From the NCBI GenBank assembly GCA_007119795.1, contig SKOZ01000090.1, positions 1 through 14,178 on the forward strand: a stretch of DNA of 14,178 bases, in the 5' to 3' direction. Positions 8,395-14,178 of the stretch are shown in pieces. Source of the stretch: Planctomycetales bacterium. Its GTDB lineage: Bacteria; Planctomycetota; Planctomycetia; Pirellulales; Thermoguttaceae. A program made the position numbers and the translations under genes. The notes below the pieces were generated by a model. It did no database searches, was not told the DNA's origin, and worked only from the letters and a program-made list of their open reading frames with translations. Numbering within the stretch: position 1 is the first letter of the stretch; each line of letters begins with the position of its first letter.

Positions 8395-8904
8395 TCAGGG
8401 CCAGGGGGCGGCAGCCCGGACTAGACCCTGCCTCGGGGCTGCCCAGCGGAGGACCAGCAACACCGGCAGGCTCAGCGACGCCGTGTAGCACCCGACCCCC
8501 ACCGCCCGCAGCAAAACCTCGGTCAGTCCCGCGTCAACTTCGCCCAGGATCCAGCGGGTAAGGGCCGTGGCCACCGCGAAGAGGGAGGCGGCCACGAAGA
8601 CGATCACGCCACTGGCGGCGATTCCCCCCAGTGCCGACCACCGCCGGGTCCGAACCACGAGCAGTGCCACGGGCATCATCCAGAAGAGCCCCACGCCGAT
8701 CCGCCCCGCCGACACCAGGTCGGCCGCCAGCACGGCGGCCCCAGCCCCCAACAGCCCCGCCGGCCCGCTGCTGACGAGCAGCCAGACGACCGCCACCAGG
8801 GCCGCAACGTCGGGAGCGACGCGACCGATGGCCAGGCGGTCGCCGAGCCCCGTCTCTACGGCCACGGCGGCGTAGATCGCCAGGAATAGCCAGACGGCTC
8901 GCAC
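8395..8904 (-). CDS. mreD: Rod shape-determining protein MreD
   Basis: Small inner-membrane protein of the cell-elongation complex with MreC, MreB, RodA and PBP2. The 169 residues are nearly all hydrophobic, with about five predicted helices: WLFLAIYAAVAVE near the start, VAALVAVVWLLVSSGPAGLL, VGLFWMMPVALLVV, ASGVIVFVAASLFAVATAL and ASLSLPVLLVLRW. Sequence conservation in MreD is weak, so the call rests on length, topology and position right after mreC. Start chosen at GTG 8904, with GAGGAG seven bases upstream; a longer frame back to 9012 would add a Pro-rich non-membrane stretch and cross the spacer, and is unlikely. The MreC stop is 186 bases upstream, an unusually wide gap for this pair. 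Confidence 0.8.
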   Translation of the reverse strand: MRAVWLFLAIYAAVAVETGLGDRLAIGRVAPDVAALVAVVWLLVSSGPAGLLGAGAAVLAADLVSAGRIGVGLFWMMPVALLVVRTRRWSALGGIAASGVIVFVAASLFAVATALTRWILGEVDAGLTEVLLRAVGVGCYTASLSLPVLLVLRWAAPRQGLVRAAAPWP

Positions 8905-9018
8905 GGTGCGACTCCTCGAAAGGTGCTTTCCGGTTTGCCCACACGGGATCGGTGGCTGGTGGCTCGCCCCGGGGCGCGTGGGGTGCTCTGTCGGCCCTGG
9001 ACTACCAACCATCTGCTA

Positions 9019-9082
9019 GGGACGGATCAGGCGATCCGTCCTACAGGCTATTCGGGGACGGATCAGGCGATCGGTGCTACAG
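9019..9082. repeat. Two tandem copies of a 28-base palindromic (REP-like) repeat
   Basis: Copy 1 (9019-9046) and copy 2 (9055-9082) share GGGACGGATCAGGCGATC and the end CTACAG, with a 36-base period. In copy 1 GGACGGATC and GATCCGTCC form a perfect 9-pair hairpin around the loop AGGC (9020-9041). Copy 2 has the same left arm but its right arm reads GATCGGTGC, so its outer stem is broken. The pair lies in the mreC-mreD spacer, directly after the mreC stop. Palindromic intergenic repeats of this kind usually recur across a genome, but only this site is visible here. Confidence 0.75.
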
Positions 9083-9090
9083 CTCGGCGG

Positions 9091-10044
9091 TTAGGGCTCT
9101 TCAGGCGGAGCGCGTGCCGGATTGAGCGCCAGCCGCAGGACGGCGACCTCGGCGGGGTCCATCGCCGCGGCAGGTTCAACGCGAATGTCCCAGTGGGCGG
9201 CGCCCGCCGACCGCTCGGCGCGCGTCACGCGGCCGTAGAGGAGCGGCTCGGCGAGCACGCCCTCGGTGCTGGCAGCGACGACCAGGTCGCCCTCCTCGAC
9301 CGGCTCGGTCACCGCTACGTAGCGAACGCGGACCGTGCGCTCCCCGGCCCCCTCGAGAACGCCGCGGGGGCCGACCGGCGAGGCTCCCGGCGGCCCCGCC
9401 CTGCCGTCGCGGCGCGGGGGAACCAGGCGGACCAGGTCGCGGTATCCCGGCTCGACGACCCGCTGCACCGCACTCGAATACCGGCCCACTTCGGCGACCT
9501 TCCCCCAGACGGCCTGACCGCGGAGGACGAGGTGCCCGGGCTTCACAGCGGCATCGGCACCGCGGTCGATCAGCGGGAGGGGGGCTTCGAGCACGAGGTC
9601 GCCCTCCGCGGTGCCGGCGGCCGCACCGGCGTCGATCAGGTGCCGCCGGGCGAGGAAGGCGCGTCCCTGCTGTCCAACGACGCGTGCCGGCACGGCCTGG
9701 GCGGCGAAGAGCAATTCTTCCTCATGGGGCCGCATCGAGAGCGCGGACACTTCGGCCAACTGCCTCAGGCGGCGGTTCTCCGCCTCGAGCCGAGCCAGCT
9801 CGGCCTCGAGCGCCCCCTGACAGGCGGCGGCGTTGCGGTAGCGGGCAAGCACCTCGGCGCCGCGATCCAGGGCATCGCCTGCGGACCGCAGCGTTCGCTG
9901 TCCCGGAAGGACCACTGTGGCCGCGGCCGACTTCAGGGGAGCCGTCCACCGCGCCGGCAGGGCCGTCAACAGGACCCCCACGACCATGCCTCCCGCGGCG
10001 ACCAGGGCCACACTCCTTGTCACTCCTCGCTCCCGCGCCGCCAT
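9091..10044 (-). CDS. mreC: Rod shape-determining protein MreC
   Basis: Bitopic inner-membrane protein that links the MreB cytoskeleton with periplasmic wall synthases (RodA/PBP2). The 317 residues match the family layout: short basic cytoplasmic N-terminus, one membrane helix (about 11-30, SVALVAAGGMVVGVLLTALP), a coiled coil at about 72-100 (LEAELARLEAENRRLRQLAE), then two beta-rich domains. Family-like segments include VVGQQGRAFLARRHLIDAG, LVLRGQAVWGKVAEVG, SSAVQRVVEPGYRD and the GDLVVAASTEGVLAEPLLYG region near the C-terminus. An unusual Gly/Pro/Arg-rich loop (RRDGRAGPPGASPVGPRG) interrupts the second beta domain. Start at ATG 10044, with GGAG six bases upstream. No mreB, mrdA or rodA is in the window. 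Upstream lies a 218-base gap with a possible small ORF and no clear promoter. Confidence 0.88.
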   Translation of the reverse strand: MAARERGVTRSVALVAAGGMVVGVLLTALPARWTAPLKSAAATVVLPGQRTLRSAGDALDRGAEVLARYRNAAACQGALEAELARLEAENRRLRQLAEVSALSMRPHEEELLFAAQAVPARVVGQQGRAFLARRHLIDAGAAAGTAEGDLVLEAPLPLIDRGADAAVKPGHLVLRGQAVWGKVAEVGRYSSAVQRVVEPGYRDLVRLVPPRRDGRAGPPGASPVGPRGVLEGAGERTVRVRYVAVTEPVEEGDLVVAASTEGVLAEPLLYGRVTRAERSAGAAHWDIRVEPAAAMDPAEVAVLRLALNPARAPPEEP

Positions 10045-10077
10045 GCCTCGCTCCGTCGGTAAGCCCGGGCCTACGGC

Positions 10078-10182
10078 TCACCCGGGACGATGGCCGGCAG
10101 GTACAGCCGACCTGGATAATGGACCAGCCGGTGGGGATCCCCCAAGGCGTTTCCGGTGTGCCGAGCCGATGATCGTATTCAC
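10078..10182 (-). CDS. Possible small ORF (34 codons) upstream of mreC
   Basis: GTG at 10182 has a strong Shine-Dalgarno, GGAGG, six bases upstream and opens a 34-codon frame ending in TGA at 10078, 33 bases before mreC. The predicted peptide begins MNTIIGSAHRKRLGG and is Pro/Gly/Arg-rich, with no signal peptide or membrane helix. The ribosome binding site is better than that of several real genes here, but the peptide resembles translated non-coding GC-rich DNA. It may be a leader peptide, a coincidence, or a relic. Confidence 0.25.
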   Translation of the reverse strand: MNTIIGSAHRKRLGGSPPAGPLSRSAVPAGHRPG

Positions 10183-10262
10183 CCCTTTCCTCCGTATCCC
10201 GCCCAAGAGCCGTGCAGCATCGCAGCAGCGCGTCGCTGTGGTTACGTTAAGGGAAAGATCAA

Positions 10263-11492
10263 TCAATCGGAACGCGGCTCCGGCCAGGGCTGGGGCCGGC
10301 CGTTGCGCATGGTGGCGGGCACCACGGGGCGGGTGTTGTCGCCCAGGGGGTCCCAGTCGATCGTCCCGGTGACGCCGGCGAAGGGGGCGAGCTCGCGGAT
10401 GGCGTCGTTGATGCGGGCGCGGTTCAGTCCCGCGCTGCGGACGGCGGCCACGAGGAGGCGGGCGGCATCGTAGGTGTGGGCGGCGGCGTAGTCGGGCGGG
10501 TAACCGCACCGCGCTTCGAAGGCGGCGGCGAAGTCGCGGGCCGATTCGCTGGGCTCGAAGAGCAGCGGGAAGACGACTCCCTCGGCAGCCTCGCCGGCCT
10601 CGGCGAGGAACCGCCGCCGGCCGATCGTGGCACTGCCGAAGACGGTACCTTCGAAGCCCGCTTCCCGCACCGCGCGGACGAGGCGGGCGCTGTCGGCGGC
10701 ATCAGCCAAGAGAGCCACGACATCGGGCCGGGCCTCAAGGGCGAAGCGCACGTGCTCGGAAAGATCGGCCGTCCCCTCGCGGAACGTCACGTGCGCCCGC
10801 GGCGTGATGCGGCGGCCCCGGAGCTGGGCGAGCAGGTCGCGGGTGAAGTGGCGGGCGTCGTGGCTGCCGGCCGAGAGGACGACAAGGCGGCCACCTTCCA
10901 ACGCCTCCGCCAGCGCCTCGGCCAGCACCGGCGCCTGGAGGTGGTCGCCGGGGAGGAGCGAATAGACCCAGGGGACATTGGCCAGGTTCACCGTCTTGTC
11001 GCCGCTGGCCGGGCTCAGCAGCGGCAGGCGCGCCGTGGTCACCACCTGAGCGGCCAGGTGCGCCGTATGCCCATCGATGCTCCCCAGGATCGCCCAGATG
11101 GGTTCGTCGTAGACCAGGCGGGCCAGTTCCGCGGCGCCGTCGCCCCAGGGATCGTCGGACCAGGCGGGGATCAGGCGAAAGGGGCGGCCGCGGAGACCGC
11201 CTTCGGCGTTGGCCTCCTCGATGCCCATCTGGGCGGCCGACCAGAGATCGCCGGCGATGGGGTCGGCCGGGTCGCCGGGCCCGAAGAAGGCGATGGGAAC
11301 CTCGTCGAACTCCTCGGGCTCCGGCACGTCGTGGCCGGCGCCCGTGTAGGTGGAGAGGTGTTCGCGGAGGATGAAATGGGGCTGCGGCCGGGAGGCTTCT
11401 CGGGGCGCTTCGCCCCCCCCGGCAAGGCCCTGCGGGAGCAGCACCAGAACCGCGATCAGGCAGCAGAGCACCGATTGGCGATGGGGGTTCAT
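10263..11492 (-). CDS. Periplasmic substrate-binding protein, LivJ/LivK-like (type 1 fold), second copy
   Basis: Ligand-binding protein of the branched-chain amino acid/receptor-ligand-binding superfamily, exported to the periplasm; ligand unknown. Of 409 residues, 1-25 form a Sec signal peptide (MNPHRQSVLCCLIAVLVLLP then QGLAGG) with no convincing lipobox. Residues about 40-64 are a pre-domain linker, HFILREHLSTY then DVPEPEEFDEV, also present in the upstream gene. The binding domain starts at PIAFFGPGD, with AAQMGIEEANAEGG, the hinge/ligand region WAILGSIDGHTAHLAAQV, NVPWVYSLLPGD, and AHTYDAARLLVAAVRSAGLN near the C-terminus. Start at ATG 11492, just before the signal peptide; no clear Shine-Dalgarno. 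It follows its paralogue by 95 bases and ends 218 bases before mreC. No permease or ATPase gene is nearby. Confidence 0.85.
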   Translation of the reverse strand: MNPHRQSVLCCLIAVLVLLPQGLAGGGEAPREASRPQPHFILREHLSTYTGAGHDVPEPEEFDEVPIAFFGPGDPADPIAGDLWSAAQMGIEEANAEGGLRGRPFRLIPAWSDDPWGDGAAELARLVYDEPIWAILGSIDGHTAHLAAQVVTTARLPLLSPASGDKTVNLANVPWVYSLLPGDHLQAPVLAEALAEALEGGRLVVLSAGSHDARHFTRDLLAQLRGRRITPRAHVTFREGTADLSEHVRFALEARPDVVALLADAADSARLVRAVREAGFEGTVFGSATIGRRRFLAEAGEAAEGVVFPLLFEPSESARDFAAAFEARCGYPPDYAAAHTYDAARLLVAAVRSAGLNRARINDAIRELAPFAGVTGTIDWDPLGDNTRPVVPATMRNGRPQPWPEPRSD

Positions 11493-11521
11493 CGATCTGC
11501 CGAAGAGGAACGAAGGAAGCC

Positions 11522-11548
11522 GGGCGGGCACGCGCGCCGTACCCGCCC
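11522..11548 (-). promoter_or_regulatory. Strong hairpin between the two substrate-binding protein genes
   Basis: GGGCGGGTAC and GTGCCCGCCC (minus strand) form a 10-pair stem with one G-U and a 7-base GC-rich loop. It sits in the 95-base gap, about 30 bases before the start of the second binding protein. A pyrimidine-rich stretch follows, but not the T-run of an intrinsic terminator. It may partly terminate or stabilise the upstream mRNA and so set unequal levels of the two proteins; that role is inferred. Confidence 0.45.
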
Positions 11549-11587
11549 AGGTACCGCCGGAAGTGGTTCCCGCGGAAGGTGGCCCAG

Positions 11588-13048
11588 TTAATCGGTGGTG
11601 GCGACCTGCTCGTCGCGGGACGGGACCAGCACAGGCAGGCCCAGGTCTTCGCGGGAGTAGTAGTTCCAGCGGCCGTTCTCGAACCGTGCCAGGTAGCACT
11701 CGCCGATGTAGTCGAGGACGGCGCTGAACTCGATCTGCCCCGTAACGCCCTCCCAGGGCTCCAGGCGATGGGCGAGCACGTCGCGGATCTTGGCCCGGTT
11801 GAGCCCCGCCACCTGAGTGGCCCAGATGAGCATGTTCATGGTGTCGTAGGCGTGGGCGGCATAGGTCTCGGCCTCCTCGCCGAAGCGTTCGCGGAAGCGC
11901 TCGTAGAAGGCGTGGAGCTTGGGGTCGTCGCGCTCGGGATTCCAGGGGAAGGCGGCCACGACCCCCTCGGCATTCTCGCCGGCGATGCGGACGAAGTCGT
12001 CGGTGACCGTGCGGTCGCAGCCGAAGAAGGGCTGGTCCATCCCCATGGCCCGCATCTGGTTGAGGATCGCCGCGCCGGCATCGTCGTCGCCCCAGTGGAC
12101 CACGCCGTCGACGCGGGCACTACGGAGACGCTCGAGCTGAAGGGAGAAGTCTTCGGTGCCCGGACGGTAGGCCATCTCCAGGGCGATGGGCCGGCCCATG
12201 CGGCGGCTGCCGTCGCGAATCTGGCGGACGCCGAAGCGGCCGTAGCGGTTGCTGGAGCGGATGATCCCCACGCGCTTCAGGTCCCGCTCTCGGTACATGT
12301 AGTCGACCAGCAGGTAGGACTGCTTGCGATCGTCGGCGATGGTGCGGAAGACCCAGGGGATGTTGGTCTCGATGAACGTGGGGTCGGTGTTGCCAGAGTT
12401 CATCATGGGGATCTCGATCTTGAGCCCCACGCGGATGGCGATGTGCGTGTTGGCGCCGTCGATGGTGCCCAGCATGCCCCACACCTTCTCGTTGTAGGCC
12501 AAGTCGATCATCATCTCACCGGTGGAGCCCCAGAGGCCGGTGTCGTTGCGGACGACCATTTCGAAGGGAATATCGCGGCGGAGATAGCCGCCGCGGGCGT
12601 TGGCCTCCTCGATGGCCAGCTTGGCGCCCTGGAGCTTCTTGACTCCCATTCTCAATCCGTCGCCGACGCCGCCGGTGGCCACGGAGGGAACTGCTTCGAT
12701 GGGTCCGATAAAGCCGAACTTCACCGAGTCGACGTGCTCCGGCTCGGGGTCGGCGCGGCGGGGCCCGTAATACTCCATCTGCTCGAGGAAGTGCCGCACG
12801 TGGGGCTCGACGTGCCGGTAGGGTTCGAGTTCCGGGGGCCTGTGGGCGTAGCGGGCGTCTTCCCGCATGGGCAGGTCGGGCACCTGGTAGGCGTTGACCG
12901 AGTTGATCTCCTCGAGGATCCGGAGCGTCTCCTCGCTGACCTCGAAGGGGGGCAGCCAGCACTCGGCCTCATCGGTTTCCACGGTCTCGCTGCGGGCAGT
13001 CGCTGCCAGCACCAGGACCGCCAGAAAGGGAAGAATGTGTCGTCGCAT
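11588..13048 (-). CDS. Periplasmic substrate-binding protein, LivJ/LivK-like (type 1 fold), first copy
   Basis: Exported ligand-binding protein of the branched-chain amino acid-type family, 486 residues; ligand unknown. Residues 1-20 are a Sec signal peptide (MRRHILPFLAVLVLAATARS). About 85 residues follow before the binding domain, an unusual extension ending in HFLEQMEYYGP and PEPEHVDSVKFGFIGP (87-117), which matches the linker of the next gene. The domain then shows GAKLAIEEANARGGYLRRDI, WGMLGTIDGANTHIA (190-204), NSGNTDPTFIETNIPWVF, GIIRSSNRYGRFGV, VDGVVHWGDDDAGAAILNQM and YAAHAYDTMNMLIWA. Start ATG 13048 has AGGTGAG about eight bases upstream. An in-frame ATG at 13072 overlaps the upstream stop as ATGA and would add eight residues; it is a real alternative. 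It is translationally close-coupled to the propeller gene and followed by a paralogue. No CXXCH heme motif is present. Confidence 0.86.
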   Translation of the reverse strand: MRRHILPFLAVLVLAATARSETVETDEAECWLPPFEVSEETLRILEEINSVNAYQVPDLPMREDARYAHRPPELEPYRHVEPHVRHFLEQMEYYGPRRADPEPEHVDSVKFGFIGPIEAVPSVATGGVGDGLRMGVKKLQGAKLAIEEANARGGYLRRDIPFEMVVRNDTGLWGSTGEMMIDLAYNEKVWGMLGTIDGANTHIAIRVGLKIEIPMMNSGNTDPTFIETNIPWVFRTIADDRKQSYLLVDYMYRERDLKRVGIIRSSNRYGRFGVRQIRDGSRRMGRPIALEMAYRPGTEDFSLQLERLRSARVDGVVHWGDDDAGAAILNQMRAMGMDQPFFGCDRTVTDDFVRIAGENAEGVVAAFPWNPERDDPKLHAFYERFRERFGEEAETYAAHAYDTMNMLIWATQVAGLNRAKIRDVLAHRLEPWEGVTGQIEFSAVLDYIGECYLARFENGRWNYYSREDLGLPVLVPSRDEQVATTD

Positions 13049-13068
13049 GGCCGTGCTCACCTGTCTTG

Positions 13069-14178
13069 TCATTCGTGGTCTTCGTGGTCGGTAAGGGCGA
13101 CTTCGCCCGCTTGTGCCTCTTCGCCGGACTGGGCGTCCAGGGCGGCCAGCCAGGGGGGATCGACCTGGACGCCGGCGTAGTAGCCGTCGCCGACGGCCCA
13201 GCCGAGCCCTTTCGCTGTACCTACCCAAAGGTCGTTGCCGTCGACGTCCGCGCAGATGGTGAAGTTATGCGGTACGCCACGTTCCGTGTCGATTTCTTTC
13301 AGGAGCTCGCCGCTGCGGTAGACGCGCGCCAGGCCGCGGAGCGTCTCGCCGCAGCGGGTGTAGGCGACGAAGGTGTCTGTGGGGAAGTCGGCCACGGCGC
13401 CGAGGCCCTTGTCGTGACAGAAGTAGGCCTCGTTGGCACTGCGGGCCTTGACGAAGTTCGTGAAGTCGTCGGGGAGTCCCGTCTCGTGGGCGAAGAAGCC
13501 CCGCCAGTGCCGGCCGTCGTAGCGGCAGTTGCCGAAGTAGCTGGAGACCCAGACCACGCCCTCGGCCGGGCTGACGCCGGTAGTGATCACGTGAACGATG
13601 CCGTCGTCGCGATAGAGGGTGACCTCCATCTCACCGTCCGGGTCGAGGTGGTGGTTCCAGCGCTCCGTGTGGATGTCGAACTCGAGCATCCCGCTCCCCC
13701 AGATGGCCAGGTAGACCGTATCCTCCCCGTCGTAAGCGACGCCGTAGTTCCAGATCTCCTCCATGGGGGCGTTTCTTTCCGTGTAGATCGACCAGTTGCC
13801 GGTCCGCGTATTGTAGCGGCTGGCACCCGCGGTGGTGGCGGCCCAGACGTTGTCGTTCTCCACGGCGACGCCGTAGACCACGTCGTTGACCAGGCCGCTG
13901 TTGAGCTGGTTGAAGTGGTCGAAGCGGCCGCCGCTGAAGCGGACCAGGCCGCCGCCGAAGAGCCCTAGCCAGACGTCGCCGGTCTTCTCATCGACGTCGA
14001 TGGCCGTGACCACTCGCCAGGGGAGGCCGTCCTCCTCTCTCCAAACGCGAATCTCCCCGGTCCGCTTGTCCAGGCGGGCCAGCCCGTCCTCGGTGCCGAT
14101 CCAGACATGGGGGCCATGGGCCTTCACGGCGAAGATGTGGTTGTTGGGCAGACCGTCTTCGACGGTGAAGTGCCGCCA
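13069..14178 (-). CDS. Beta-propeller protein (two-component-regulator propeller repeats), 5' end outside window
   Basis: The visible 369 residues consist of repeated blades of the Reg_prop type, each with a pattern like DGLP-x-N-x-hydrophobic, then VWIGT-x-x-GLARLD. Copies include VEDGLPNNHIFAV plus VWIGTEDGLARLD, EEDGLPWRVVTAIDV plus VWLGLFGGGLVRF, NSGLVNDVVYGVAV plus VWAATTAGASRYN, and near the end ERGVPHNFTICADV plus LWVGTAKGLGWAV. In known proteins such blades form the periplasmic sensor part of hybrid histidine kinases, but here the chain ends about 35 residues after the last blade, with an acidic tail (TDHEDHE) and no Y_Y_Y, membrane helix or kinase domain. It is therefore a stand-alone propeller, probably exported; the signal peptide would lie outside the window. 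Its stop overlaps a possible start of the next gene (ATGA, 13069-13072), which ties it to the twin binding proteins. Confidence 0.85.
   Translation of the reverse strand, partial: WRHFTVEDGLPNNHIFAVKAHGPHVWIGTEDGLARLDKRTGEIRVWREEDGLPWRVVTAIDVDEKTGDVWLGLFGGGLVRFSGGRFDHFNQLNSGLVNDVVYGVAVENDNVWAATTAGASRYNTRTGNWSIYTERNAPMEEIWNYGVAYDGEDTVYLAIWGSGMLEFDIHTERWNHHLDPDGEMEVTLYRDDGIVHVITTGVSPAEGVVWVSSYFGNCRYDGRHWRGFFAHETGLPDDFTNFVKARSANEAYFCHDKGLGAVADFPTDTFVAYTRCGETLRGLARVYRSGELLKEIDTERGVPHNFTICADVDGNDLWVGTAKGLGWAVGDGYYAGVQVDPPWLAALDAQSGEEAQAGEVALTDHEDHE

Noticed and set aside
9019..9082. CRISPR array
   Set aside because: Only two copies, a spacer of 8 bases, and strong internal palindromy; this is a REP-like repeat, not a CRISPR.

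Overview
The window is GC-rich, gene-dense bacterial chromosome and most likely comes from a planctomycete or a close relative. This rests on an unusually long SecA (1243 residues, with insertions and a C-terminal zinc motif), an FHA-domain protein with an acidic tail paired with a small conserved-looking protein, several starts without a Shine-Dalgarno sequence, and a Gram-negative envelope gene set (Kdo transferase, MreC/MreD). The assignment is an inference from protein character; no rRNA or other marker gene is present.

Layout, left to right. (1) 1-4867, minus strand: secA followed 22 bases later by waaA (Kdo transferase, cut by the left window edge), read from a good sigma70-type promoter just upstream of secA. 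(2) 4868-5655: a divergent intergenic region of 788 bases with that promoter, a second sigma70-type promoter facing right, and a hairpin-rich leader of about 290 bases. (3) 5656-6697, plus strand: an FHA-domain protein and an 87-residue uncharacterised protein. (4) 6740-8065, minus strand: a DHA1-type MFS exporter with its own predicted promoter, convergent with the previous pair. (5) 8395-10044, minus strand: mreC and mreD, separated by a 186-base spacer holding two copies of a palindromic repeat; a possible 34-codon ORF lies just upstream of mreC. (6) 10263-14178, minus strand: a beta-propeller protein (cut by the right edge), overlapped by ATGA with a type 1 periplasmic substrate-binding protein, followed by a second, paralogous binding protein.

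How they fit together. Most genes concern the cell envelope: SecA drives export, WaaA builds the LPS core, MreC/MreD belong to the elongation machinery, the MFS protein is a membrane exporter, and the propeller and twin binding proteins probably act outside the cytoplasmic membrane. The least ordinary part is the propeller/twin-binding-protein group, which has no permease or ATPase in view and whose two binding proteins share a conserved segment ahead of the ligand domain. It may be an extracytoplasmic sensing module rather than a transporter, but that is inference. The structured leader of the FHA gene is the best candidate for an undescribed RNA element.
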